DNA from: an uncultured Aquimarina sp.
GTDB lineage: Bacteria > Bacteroidota > Bacteroidia > Flavobacteriales > Flavobacteriaceae
Length of the DNA: 32,626 nt
Assembly: GCA_947500505.1 (NCBI GenBank)
Contig: CANMSL010000023.1
Location: 1-32,626 of the forward strand
Direction: 5' to 3'
A program made the position numbers and the translations under genes. Within the stretch, counting starts at the first letter, position 1, and each line of letters begins with the position of its first letter. Positions 9,590 to 17,591 of the stretch are shown in pieces. The notes beneath the pieces are model-generated. The model did not search any database. It was not told the DNA's origin and saw only the letters and a program-made list of their open reading frames with translations.

Positions 9590-10446
9590 TACTTCTTCTT
9601 TTTAGGCTTATCCTCAGAAGTATCATTTTTTTTATAAACGTGTGGATTTTCTCTAATTCCCTTTCTAAAAATTTTTCGAACTCCCATTCGTAATGATGAA
9701 TCCAACTTAAGCACTTTATCCCTAAAAAACTGACCTGGACGCCCTCTAAAAGTAGTGACGTGAAAGGTTTTCTTAGACCCCACCGGTTCCGTAGAAAAAT
9801 AATAATTAGAAACACAGCATCTTACTTGGTCAACTTTAACCTTACTTACAGAATGCCAGGAATTCTTATGTGTAGCCATTACCACTAGTCTATTAAACTT
9901 AGAATTGATGGATACAGGTTTGGATTTTAATCCTTCTGTCCAAAGTTCTAAGTTTCCACCATTATCAGCATTCCAACCCGGAGTTACGTAGTAAAGTAGA
10001 TTAAGTACACGCCAAAATTTGACATCCTTATCGTGAGAATTGTCTAAATGTGGGTTTAAATAGTTACCCTTTCCCATCATGGAAATTCCTCCTGCATAAA
10101 GATTTTCATCAGGCTTTATGTTGCTATAATCACATATATCTGCGATGAGAGAAACAATTTTAGTATGCTGAAACGCATAAATCACCTCTTCCAGCAAAGG
10201 GTGATATTTATTCATCTGAGCAGCTACATACTTATACTCCCGTATACTTTTCTTAACCTTTACATCCTTGGTATGTGGAAATTTATCAAAAACATATCTG
10301 GCTATATCTTCTGGTAACAGATCATCAATATAAAAGTAGCCAATACCTTCACTAGTTTGGTGAAAATGAGTTTTTAAAACTTCTTCATTATCTTTGAGTT
10401 TTAAAAAAATAAGATCGGCAATTGTATCCCTATGGAGATGGTCCAT
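9589..10446 (-). CDS. 2-oxoglutarate/Fe(II)-dependent oxygenase
   Basis: A 285-residue protein of the prolyl-4-hydroxylase-like 2OG-Fe(II) oxygenase type. The iron triad is visible as His133 and Asp135 (NPHLDNSH) and His198 (NSWHSV). Arg209 (VDQVRCC) is placed to bind the 2-oxoglutarate carboxylate. GGNLELW (about 163-169) is a typical core strand. The C-terminus is very basic (KPKKKK). Substrates of such enzymes in glycan clusters can be sugars, lipids or proteins and cannot be told here. The gene overlaps the downstream GT-C-like gene by one base (TAATG), a strong sign of an operon, and diverges from the GT2 gene at 10506. Confidence 0.85.
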   Translation of the reverse strand: MDHLHRDTIADLIFLKLKDNEEVLKTHFHQTSEGIGYFYIDDLLPEDIARYVFDKFPHTKDVKVKKSIREYKYVAAQMNKYHPLLEEVIYAFQHTKIVSLIADICDYSNIKPDENLYAGGISMMGKGNYLNPHLDNSHDKDVKFWRVLNLLYYVTPGWNADNGGNLELWTEGLKSKPVSINSKFNRLVVMATHKNSWHSVSKVKVDQVRCCVSNYYFSTEPVGSKKTFHVTTFRGRPGQFFRDKVLKLDSSLRMGVRKIFRKGIRENPHVYKKNDTSEDKPKKKK

Positions 10447-10457
10447 TTATCCAATAA

Positions 10458-10465
10458 TAAATTTG
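10458..10465 (+). promoter_or_regulatory. Candidate -7 element before the GT2 pair
   Basis: TAAATTTG matches the Bacteroidota -7 consensus TAnnTTTG exactly, 40 bp before the ATG of the first GT2 gene and inside the 59-bp divergent gap. No good TTTG -33 element is found at the usual distance, so support is moderate. Confidence 0.35.
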
Positions 10466-10505
10466 TCCTAAAAATAATTATTAACTTCTAGTAAAGCATC
10501 TATAA

Positions 10506-11384
10506 ATGTTGTCAATTTTGATCCCGGTTTATAATTATAACGTAATTCCTCTGGTTAAGGAAATACACAAACAAGTTTCAGTATGCAATGTCCCGTTCGA
10601 AATATTGGTGTTGGATGATCATTCGGATAAATTTTATATAGAAAATGAAGCTATCAATGACATATCTGGGTGTGTATTTAAAAAATTACCTCAAAATATA
10701 GGACGAAGCGCTATCAGAAATCTTTTGGCTTTCAAAGCCTCTTATGGTAGGTTGTTATTTATTGACGCCGGAACATTTCCTAAGTCAAAGAATTTTATTA
10801 AAATCTACTTAGAAAAAAGTAACTATCAAGTAGTAACCGGTGGAATGACTCATTTAAAACAACCACCTAAAAAACCTTATAAACTACGATGGATTTACAC
10901 GAAAAAAAGAGAATCTGTACAGCAAAGCGAAACCAATAAGCGATCGATTGTCTGTTCGTCGAACTTTTTAATTCAAAAGGAAATTTTTAATACTATCAAG
11001 TTTGATGAATCCCTGCAAAAATATGGATGCGAAGATGTAGTATTTTTTGATGATATTTCTAAAAACAAAATTTCAATCCGATATGTTGATAATCCTGTTA
11101 TACATGATGCTAATGATGATGCAGATACTTTTATAAGAAAAACTGAATTTGCTATTGAAAATCTTATTGAGTTGATTAACACTGATAAACTCACGTATAA
11201 GCGATATAAGGTTTCAAGCCTATATTATAAAATTAATAAAATAAAGCTGGATAAAATTATTGTTTGGTTTTTTAGAATTTCAAGAAATCTTCTAAAAATA
11301 AATTTCAATTCCTCCTATCCTTCTATTTTATGTTATGATTTCTACCGTTTAGGTTACTTTTGTTTAATTAAAAATAAAACATAG
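10506..11384 (+). CDS. GT2 family glycosyltransferase
   Basis: A 292-residue GT-A fold enzyme. The N-terminal strand LSILIPVYNYN is the GT2 nucleotide-sugar binding start, followed by EILVLDDHSD (about 32-41) and NIGRSAIRNLL. LLFIDAGTF holds the place of the DxD metal site, here reduced to a single Asp. GCEDVVFFDDIS (about 176-187) is the ED-type catalytic-base region. No membrane segments are seen, so it should work on the cytoplasmic face. Its stop overlaps the GTG start of the next GT2 gene by one base (TAGTG), so the two are co-translated. Confidence 0.85.
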   Translation: MLSILIPVYNYNVIPLVKEIHKQVSVCNVPFEILVLDDHSDKFYIENEAINDISGCVFKKLPQNIGRSAIRNLLAFKASYGRLLFIDAGTFPKSKNFIKIYLEKSNYQVVTGGMTHLKQPPKKPYKLRWIYTKKRESVQQSETNKRSIVCSSNFLIQKEIFNTIKFDESLQKYGCEDVVFFDDISKNKISIRYVDNPVIHDANDDADTFIRKTEFAIENLIELINTDKLTYKRYKVSSLYYKINKIKLDKIIVWFFRISRNLLKINFNSSYPSILCYDFYRLGYFCLIKNKT

Positions 11385-12334
11385 TGCCTTTTTTCTCTAT
11401 TTTAATTCCGCTATATAATAAGGAGAATAGTATTGCTGAAACATTACAATCAGTATTGGATCAAACCTTTACTAACTATGAAATCATTATCATTAATGAT
11501 GGTTCTACAGATGATAGTGATAAGGTAGTAAAGGAATTTACAGACGAAAGAATATTATATTTTTCTACAAAAAACAATGGTATTTCCAAAGCTAGAAATC
11601 TGGGAATAGAAAAAGCCAATGGTAATCTTATTGCGTTTCTGGATGCAGATGACTTCTGGTATCCTAATCACCTGGAAATATTGTATAAATTATCCCAAAA
11701 ATTTCCAGAAGCAGGATTATATGCTACGTCTTACGAAAAAAGGTTCAACTCGAAAGCAACTTTTCCTGCGAATTTCAAAAATATTGATGCCAAAAGCAAT
11801 TCGATGATAATAGTAAAGGACTTTTTTGATGCTAGTACTATAGATCATATCGTCTGGACTTCGGCTTGTGCAGTACCTAAAAATGTTCTGAACTCCATTG
11901 GAGTTTTTGACACTTCTATCACACACGGAGCTGGAGAAGACACGGATCTTTGGATTAGAATTGCTCTGGTATTTCAGGTAGCTCTGGCTACCTATATTAC
12001 AGCTACTTATAACCTGGATGCAGGTAATAGGGTTTCGAATACGGATACACTTAAAAGAAATTTTATGAATTTAGATAAGTTCCAAGAAGCAGAAAAAAAT
12101 AATCAAAGTTTAAAAAACTACTTAGATCAAAACCGATATGCTATTTCGCTTCTCTATAAATCTGCTGGAGATCAGAAAACTGCAAAAAAATACAGCCAAA
12201 ATATCGATTACAAAAATCTGAACATCAAACAGAAAATACTTTTAATAAGTCCTTTGTTTTTGTACAGATTTTTAAAAATAATCAGAGATAGATTAATACT
12301 TAACGCCAATATTAAACTATCTGCGTTTGAATAA
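11384..12334 (+). CDS. GT2 family glycosyltransferase with GTG start
   Basis: A 316-residue GT-A enzyme: FSILIPLYNKENSIAETLQS at the start, NDGSTDDS, the metal site FLDADDFW (DxD) near residue 85, and the acceptor-site region GAGEDTDLWIR (about 185-195) with the catalytic-base Asp. The start is GTG at 11384, overlapping the previous stop in TAGTG; this places the conserved first strand right at the N-terminus. The 3' end overlaps the end of the convergent fdtA gene by 18 bp. The protein probably adds one sugar of the repeat unit; the sugar cannot be predicted. Confidence 0.88.
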   Translation: MPFFSILIPLYNKENSIAETLQSVLDQTFTNYEIIIINDGSTDDSDKVVKEFTDERILYFSTKNNGISKARNLGIEKANGNLIAFLDADDFWYPNHLEILYKLSQKFPEAGLYATSYEKRFNSKATFPANFKNIDAKSNSMIIVKDFFDASTIDHIVWTSACAVPKNVLNSIGVFDTSITHGAGEDTDLWIRIALVFQVALATYITATYNLDAGNRVSNTDTLKRNFMNLDKFQEAEKNNQSLKNYLDQNRYAISLLYKSAGDQKTAKKYSQNIDYKNLNIKQKILLISPLFLYRFLKIIRDRLILNANIKLSAFE

Positions 12335-12760
12335 TGTAAAGTCATTAAAATTACGAATGTAATCTTCTTCTTCAAAAACTTCTGAAGCCAAAACAAGACA
12401 TACTGATCCTGAAGAAAAATTTTCCAATTCCCTCCAAATTCCCGGCTTAATTAGCAACCCTTTATCTGGTTTATTTAAAGTGATTTTTTTTTGTTTTTCA
12501 CCATCATGTAAAATTACATCAAAGCTGCCGCTTAAGGCTACCAAAAACTGACGCAGGTTTCTATGCGCGTGACCACCTCTACTGGCATCGCTGGGAACAT
12601 CATATAAAAAATAAACTCGTTTTGTTTCAAATGGTATAACATCTTTCTCTACAACTGCTATATTTCCTCTTGGATCTTTTATTTTAGGAATCTCTAGAAT
12701 AATACAATCCTCAACAGTTGTAGTACTTATTATCTTTTGGGTGGAAGTATTGCCTGCCAT
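12317..12760 (-). CDS. fdtA: FdtA/QdtA-type dTDP-4-keto-6-deoxyhexose 3,4-ketoisomerase
   Basis: A 147-residue single-domain cupin. The family signatures are clear: KIKDPRGNIAVVE, KRVYFLYDVP and the paired histidines of GGHAHRNLRQFL (His64 and His66), then GSFDVILHDG. Enzymes of this family move the keto group of dTDP-4-keto-6-deoxyglucose from C4 to C3, setting up amination at C3. The galacto (FdtA) and gluco (QdtA) products cannot be separated by eye. The ATG lies 31 bp inside the end of the upstream GT4 gene; homology begins at about residue 13, so a slightly later non-ATG start is possible. The matching transaminase is in the same operon (15143-16261). The rmlA and rmlB genes that make the substrate are not in the window. 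Confidence 0.88.
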   Translation of the reverse strand: MAGNTSTQKIISTTTVEDCIILEIPKIKDPRGNIAVVEKDVIPFETKRVYFLYDVPSDASRGGHAHRNLRQFLVALSGSFDVILHDGEKQKKITLNKPDKGLLIKPGIWRELENFSSGSVCLVLASEVFEEEDYIRNFNDFTLFKRR

Positions 12761-13836
12761 TGCGGAATTATATTTTCTATTTTAAAAATTGATACACTTT
12801 CGATCGTTCCGGCTTTACTCTGTTTGTAAAAATGCTGATCATCTACCATTCTATTCAACGCTTCGACATATGCCTGCTCATTATTGAAAGGTACTAAGAT
12901 ACCATTCTTACCCGTAACAATAACCTCTGAAGGACCTGATTTACAATCTACGGAGACAACAGGGGTTCCCATAGCCAGGGATTCTATCAAAACCATAGGA
13001 AAACCTTCATAATTACTAGTTAGGGTGGTAAATAATGCGTTTTTGACATATGGAAATGGATTTTTTGTAAATCCCTTAAACAGTACTGAGTCATCCAGTT
13101 TATAAGATGTAACCAGATTTTTAATTTTAACTTTATCCAGTCCATCACCTATTATAAGAAGTTTTATTCCTTGTTCAGGTAATTTTGATTGGGCATATGT
13201 TTTGATCAAAAAGCTATAATTTTTTGATTCATCCAATATTCTACCGTAAGATAAGATATATAAATCCTTAGGTATTTCCACTTTTATATCTGAAAGCGTG
13301 TTCCAATGAGATTCATCAAAAGCATTATAGATACATTTCCCTTTCTTCAGATCATATTTTTCCTTAAAATGATGTACTGATTCCTTAGAAACCCCAACCA
13401 ATTGGTATGCTTTTTTATATAAATTATTTCCTAAAAACTTATTGTCAGGAAAATAACTCTTCAGATTGTAATTATGTACTACAAATACGGTATCTGTTTT
13501 TTGGTATACAAAAGTATTGATAAACCATTGCCTTAACCACCAAGGTCTCGGAGCAGCATCAATGATATAATCAAACTTGTTTTTAGAGAGTAGTTTTCTG
13601 CTAATTATAAACTTACGCCAACGTTTATATAAACCTTTATTTGATGAAGTAAGCAGTCCCAGGTTCACTAAGTTTCCTTTGTAATCATAAACTATATCAT
13701 CTAAAATACTAATGATGGTTACATCATATCCTGAATTCGTTAACATTCGGGATAAAATCGCACTTGACCTTTCTGCTCCTCCTACACCTAAGGAAGAAAC
13801 CATTATGCAAACTTTTATTTTGTTCCTTTCTTCCAC
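12730..13836 (-). CDS. GT4 family glycosyltransferase
   Basis: A 368-residue GT-B enzyme. The N-terminal domain starts with KVCIMVSSLGVGGAERS, the glycine-rich loop typical of GT4. The C-terminal domain has LYILSYGRI, LLIIGDG and the EGFPMVLIESLAMGTPVVS segment with the two conserved Glu residues of the EX7E motif. It should be a cytoplasmic, retaining sugar transferase. It follows the flippase gene after only 6 bp and overlaps fdtA by 31 bp, so the four minus-strand genes fdtB, wzx, this gene and fdtA form one operon. Confidence 0.88.
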   Translation of the reverse strand: MEERNKIKVCIMVSSLGVGGAERSSAILSRMLTNSGYDVTIISILDDIVYDYKGNLVNLGLLTSSNKGLYKRWRKFIISRKLLSKNKFDYIIDAAPRPWWLRQWFINTFVYQKTDTVFVVHNYNLKSYFPDNKFLGNNLYKKAYQLVGVSKESVHHFKEKYDLKKGKCIYNAFDESHWNTLSDIKVEIPKDLYILSYGRILDESKNYSFLIKTYAQSKLPEQGIKLLIIGDGLDKVKIKNLVTSYKLDDSVLFKGFTKNPFPYVKNALFTTLTSNYEGFPMVLIESLAMGTPVVSVDCKSGPSEVIVTGKNGILVPFNNEQAYVEALNRMVDDQHFYKQSKAGTIESVSIFKIENIIPQWQAILPPKR

Positions 13837-13842
13837 TTCTAA

Positions 13843-15138
13843 TTAAATACTTCTATCCGGTCCAAAAAATGATTTCCTGAATACCAATACCAATAATAGA
13901 AAATAAAAGACATAATTAAAAAAATAAGCCATAGAAGCTCCGGTAAAACCAAATTGATTAATCAAATATATACTTGCCAAATATAAAAATCCAAATGAAA
14001 TAATTTCAGTAACTATATAATACCAAAACATTCTTTTAGCCAGAAACTGATAGGCTATTACCAAAGATGCTATTTTAAAAAAGTCTCCGGATAACTGCCA
14101 TATAAACAAAGGCTCCATAGCCGTAAAATCATCAGTAAAAAGAATTTTAACGATGATTTTTCTTAAAAAATAGATGATCAAAAACCCCAGAAGAAATATT
14201 GGTAAGATCGTCTTATAAAAATTTAGTATTTCCCACTTAAAATCTTTGCTTCTTTTTATTTCTGACAACTTAGGAAGAAGATAAATCGTTAACAATGTTG
14301 TTATAAATAGCATATATTGATTACTAATACTCTGTATTGCCTCCCAATATCCGGCTTCTCTTACTCCTTCTGTGCTACCAATGTAATTTCTGATTCTAAT
14401 AAGTACTGCCGGTAACACTGTTGCGGATATCAATGCCATCACTGAATACGAACTTAAATGTTTTATATATTTTAGTGAAATCGTGTATTCTGGTAACAGT
14501 TTTACAAAGTTTTTTTGACGTAGAGTAATCGCTATTGTTATCAATAGAGATAACGCGGGTGCAATCACGATTGCTAAAAATGCTCCCTCTAATCTGTACT
14601 TATAAACTAATAAAACTATAACAAAAAAACCTAGAACACTGCTGATGATGTTGATAAGAATATATAGTTTGTATTTAGAAAAACCATTGAGCAAGGCTAA
14701 AAGAAGTGTATTCACAGAATAAAACGGTAAAGCAATGGCTAAGGCTTTAAAAATAAAATCATAATCTTGTACGCTACCAAAAATTAAATCATTCCAAAAA
14801 CCCGGATCCAAAAAAAGCCAGCCTGATAAAATTATTGTTACTATAAAACAAAGAAAATACGTTGTGGATAACATTGCGGTTAGCTCCTCTTTGTTATTTT
14901 TGAACTCTGCCGTATATTTTACTATCCCATTGTGCAACCCCAGGGTACCTATCGACTGTATTGAGGTTAAGACATTACGTAAATTACCTATGAGCGCTAA
15001 TCCTTCGGGGCCTAAAAATACTGCAACCACTTTAAGGCTTACAATACCGGTAATCATTTTTACGAAAACACCGATAGCATTAAAAGAACTCACTTTTACT
15101 AAAACATTACCTTTTAATTTATCGAAGTAAGAGTTCAC
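13843..15138 (-). CDS. wzx: Wzx-type O-antigen/polysaccharide flippase
   Basis: A 431-residue integral membrane protein with about 12 helices and the MOP-superfamily arrangement. The N-terminal part (LKGNVLVKVSSFNAIG, then a FLGPEGLALIGNLRNV loop) closely resembles O-antigen translocases of the WzxE/RfbX group, which flip undecaprenyl-diphosphate-linked repeat units across the inner membrane. No wzy polymerase or chain-length regulator is obvious in the window, although the polytopic protein at 8288-9589 could be tested as one. It lies 4 bp after fdtB and 6 bp before the GT4 gene. Confidence 0.87.
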   Translation of the reverse strand: MNSYFDKLKGNVLVKVSSFNAIGVFVKMITGIVSLKVVAVFLGPEGLALIGNLRNVLTSIQSIGTLGLHNGIVKYTAEFKNNKEELTAMLSTTYFLCFIVTIILSGWLFLDPGFWNDLIFGSVQDYDFIFKALAIALPFYSVNTLLLALLNGFSKYKLYILINIISSVLGFFVIVLLVYKYRLEGAFLAIVIAPALSLLITIAITLRQKNFVKLLPEYTISLKYIKHLSSYSVMALISATVLPAVLIRIRNYIGSTEGVREAGYWEAIQSISNQYMLFITTLLTIYLLPKLSEIKRSKDFKWEILNFYKTILPIFLLGFLIIYFLRKIIVKILFTDDFTAMEPLFIWQLSGDFFKIASLVIAYQFLAKRMFWYYIVTEIISFGFLYLASIYLINQFGFTGASMAYFFNYVFYFLLLVLVFRKSFFGPDRSI

Positions 15139-15142
15139 CCTA

Positions 15143-16261
15143 TTAATATTGATTTAGCTTGCTAATGATATAGTCAATCTGTGGATTTTCCAACGTAATA
15201 TTTATAGGAATACTAACCACTTCTTTATGTATTTTTTCTGTTATTGGCAATGACAGATCAGAGAACTCTATCAACGCTTTCTGATGATGCGGTGGAATTG
15301 GATAATGTATAAGATATCCTATTCCTACTTCATCTAAGTACTCACAAAACTCGGAGCGATTAGCTACTCTGATCACAAAAAGGTGAAATACATGATTCTC
15401 TAAACCATCCCAAAACGGTAAACGAATCTTTGTATTCTTAATTTCTGACAAGTACCGCTTTGCTATTTTTCTTCTAAACCTATTGTCGTCTTCCAGATCC
15501 TTTAGTTTTTCTAATAAAAATCCTGCCTGTAATTCATCCAGCCTGGAATTTACCCCCAGATAATCATTTCGATATTTTTTTGGTGAACCATAATTCCCGA
15601 TACTCTTAACAATATCTGCTAATTTTTTATTGTTAGTAGTCACAGCACCAGCATCTCCTAATGCTCCAAGATTTTTAGTAGGATAAAAACTAAAGGATGT
15701 GGCATCACAAAGATTTCCTGCCAGGTGATCATTATTAATTTTTGCACCATGAGCCTGAGCCGCATCACTAATAACCAATAAATTTTTCTTCTTTGCTATT
15801 TCATTGATCTCTTTTATCTGCGCTAACTGACCATAGAGATGAGTAGGCAAAATAACTTTTGTGGTATCAGTAATGTGTTTTTCAATCTGTTGGACATCCA
15901 AATTAAACGTTTTTTCATCCGGCTCGACCAATACAGGTTTAAGTCCAGCATATTTTATTGACAATATGGTAGCAATAAAGGTATTTGCTGCCACGATCAC
16001 CTCATCTCCGGGATTTATTTCACCCAATTCCATATATCCTCTTAGAATTAGGGTAAGCGCATCTAAACCATTGCCAGTACCTATGCAGTAGTCAGCACCG
16101 CAGAACGATGCAAATGCTCTTTCGAATTCTTGCAAAGAGCTTCCATTAATATACCTTCCAGAATCCAGAAAATTAGAAAAACAGCTTTTGAATACCTCTT
16201 GATAACGACCATTAATCTTGTGCAAATCTAAAAATGGAATCGTTTGATGCTGGTTTACCAT
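15143..16261 (-). CDS. fdtB: DegT/DnrJ/EryC1 sugar transaminase, FdtB-like
   Basis: A 372-residue PLP-dependent fold-I sugar aminotransferase. IPFLDLHKIN at the N-terminus, GTGNGLDALTL (about 61-71), SDAAQAHGA with Asp166 for the pyridine nitrogen, and the Schiff-base Lys196 in FYPTKNLGALGDAG are all present. GNYGSPKKYRNDYLGVNSR is the typical substrate-binding segment. With fdtA in the same operon, the best reading is amination at C3 of the 3-keto sugar to give dTDP-3-amino-3,6-dideoxyhexose. The acetyl- or acyltransferase normally paired with it is not seen as a hexapeptide-repeat protein; the FemAB/GNAT-like protein at 17592-18524 is a possible stand-in. Confidence 0.85.
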   Translation of the reverse strand: MVNQHQTIPFLDLHKINGRYQEVFKSCFSNFLDSGRYINGSSLQEFERAFASFCGADYCIGTGNGLDALTLILRGYMELGEINPGDEVIVAANTFIATILSIKYAGLKPVLVEPDEKTFNLDVQQIEKHITDTTKVILPTHLYGQLAQIKEINEIAKKKNLLVISDAAQAHGAKINNDHLAGNLCDATSFSFYPTKNLGALGDAGAVTTNNKKLADIVKSIGNYGSPKKYRNDYLGVNSRLDELQAGFLLEKLKDLEDDNRFRRKIAKRYLSEIKNTKIRLPFWDGLENHVFHLFVIRVANRSEFCEYLDEVGIGYLIHYPIPPHHQKALIEFSDLSLPITEKIHKEVVSIPINITLENPQIDYIISKLNQY

Positions 16262-16356
16262 TATAAAATTATCTAACTACTTTTATGAATACTTTACGTT
16301 TAAAAGAATTCGGCAGGATTCGGTTTTTATTATTAAAGTATTAAAAATACCTTTAC

Positions 16357-16372
16357 AACAAAGATATTTGTT
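16357..16372 (-). promoter_or_regulatory. Promoter-like palindrome before fdtB operon
   Basis: AACAAA-GATA-TTTGTT is a perfect inverted repeat with 6-bp arms. Its minus strand contains TATCTTTG (16359-16366), an exact TAnnTTTG -7 element pointing toward fdtB. This would leave a leader of roughly 90 nt. No TTTG-type -33 element stands out. A regulator site overlapping a promoter is possible but untested. Confidence 0.35.
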
Positions 16373-16442
16373 TTTGTGTAAGCCCATAAGAACGTTTGAT
16401 AAATTTTTAGAGTCTTTCATATAGAGGCTTAATGTTGGTTTG

Positions 16443-17588
16443 ATGAGAATACTATTAGTAGGAGAATATAGTCGTTTACACAATTCGCTTAAAGAAGGTT
16501 TATTAAAAAATGGACATCAGGTAACTCTTGTCGGTAACGGGGATGTATTTAAACAGTACCCAGTAGATATCAATATCGATGGTAGCTTTATAAAAAATAA
16601 CTTTATACTTAATAAGATCCGACATCTTATTTTTAAAATGACCTCTATTGATCTGGCATCTATTGAGACTTTCATTAGATTTAAAAAGCATAAAAAATCA
16701 CTGATCAATTACGACTTTGTTCAACTAATTAATGAAACTCCTTTTAATATTGGGTCTTATTTTGAAAAGAAACTCTTATCGTTCCTTTTCCGAAACAATA
16801 AGAAAGTCTTTTTACTCGCTTGTGGTGATGACTACAGGTATATATCCTTCCTGCTTTCAGGAAAATTTCCGTATAGTACCGTAAGTCCTTTACTGAATAA
16901 TCCTAATTTAAAAAAGAAGTATCAATACACATTAAAATTTGTTTCAAAACAACAAAAAGCAATACACGATTTTGTATTTAAATATATCAAAGGTGTTATC
17001 CCTGCAAGTGTTGAATATAAAATTGCATACGAAAATACACCTAAGACATTGCCACTTATTCCTAATCCGGTCAATGTTGATGAAATTGTGTATATCCCTT
17101 TCTCGAATAATGAGAAAATAAGAATGTTTCACGGTATCAATAGCTCTAATTATCTGAAAAAGGGAAATAAATACTTTGAGGAAGCTTTATCCATTATAGT
17201 TCAAAAATATCCGGATAAAATTGAGGTTATCACCACCAGGGATCTACCTTATAAAGAATATATTAAACATTTTTTGTCCGCTCATATTATTTTGGATCAG
17301 GCACAAGCCCATGATCAAGGATACAACGCCTTAGAAGCGATGGCTATGGGAAAAGTAGTGTTTACAGGAGCTGGTACTCCTTTTACTACCTATTATAATT
17401 TAGAAAATATTGTAGCTATTGATGCTTCTCCTGATAGTAGTAAAATTGCAGACAAGCTGGAGCAATTAATTCTTAATCCAGACGAAATCTTTAAAATAGG
17501 AAAAAACGCCAGGACCTTCGTAGAAAAGGAACATCATTATAAAGCAATCGCAAAGAAATATATTGAAACTTGGAAAGCTCACGAATAG
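16443..17588 (+). CDS. GT-B (GT4-like) glycosyltransferase
   Basis: A 381-residue protein starting at the ATG at 16443; a TTG directly upstream is less likely. The N-terminus MRILLVGEYSRLHNSL is the first strand of a GT-B domain. The C-terminal half has MFHGIN, the nucleotide-sugar-site segment AHDQGYNALEAMAMGKVVF with a Glu at the EX7E position, and a terminal helix that packs back as in GT4 enzymes. The homology is weaker than for the other GT4 protein, and the middle region (about 60-200) is diverged. It is the only plus-strand gene between the two minus-strand blocks of the cluster, divergent from fdtB. Confidence 0.75.
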   Translation: MRILLVGEYSRLHNSLKEGLLKNGHQVTLVGNGDVFKQYPVDINIDGSFIKNNFILNKIRHLIFKMTSIDLASIETFIRFKKHKKSLINYDFVQLINETPFNIGSYFEKKLLSFLFRNNKKVFLLACGDDYRYISFLLSGKFPYSTVSPLLNNPNLKKKYQYTLKFVSKQQKAIHDFVFKYIKGVIPASVEYKIAYENTPKTLPLIPNPVNVDEIVYIPFSNNEKIRMFHGINSSNYLKKGNKYFEEALSIIVQKYPDKIEVITTRDLPYKEYIKHFLSAHIILDQAQAHDQGYNALEAMAMGKVVFTGAGTPFTTYYNLENIVAIDASPDSSKIADKLEQLILNPDEIFKIGKNARTFVEKEHHYKAIAKKYIETWKAHE

Positions 17589-17591
17589 CAA

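Noticed and set aside
9570..9815. An 81-codon minus-strand frame within the end of the 2OG oxygenase gene
   Set aside because: It is another frame of a gene with a complete catalytic triad; no independent evidence of coding.
12208..12396. A short minus-strand frame across the overlap of the GT2 gene and fdtA
   Set aside because: Both overlapping genes are well supported; this frame is a by-product of their tail-to-tail overlap.
16283..16483. A 66-codon minus-strand open frame in the gap between fdtB and the plus-strand GT gene
   Set aside because: It overlaps the start of the GT gene, has no signal, domain or typical composition, and the region has promoter-like elements instead.
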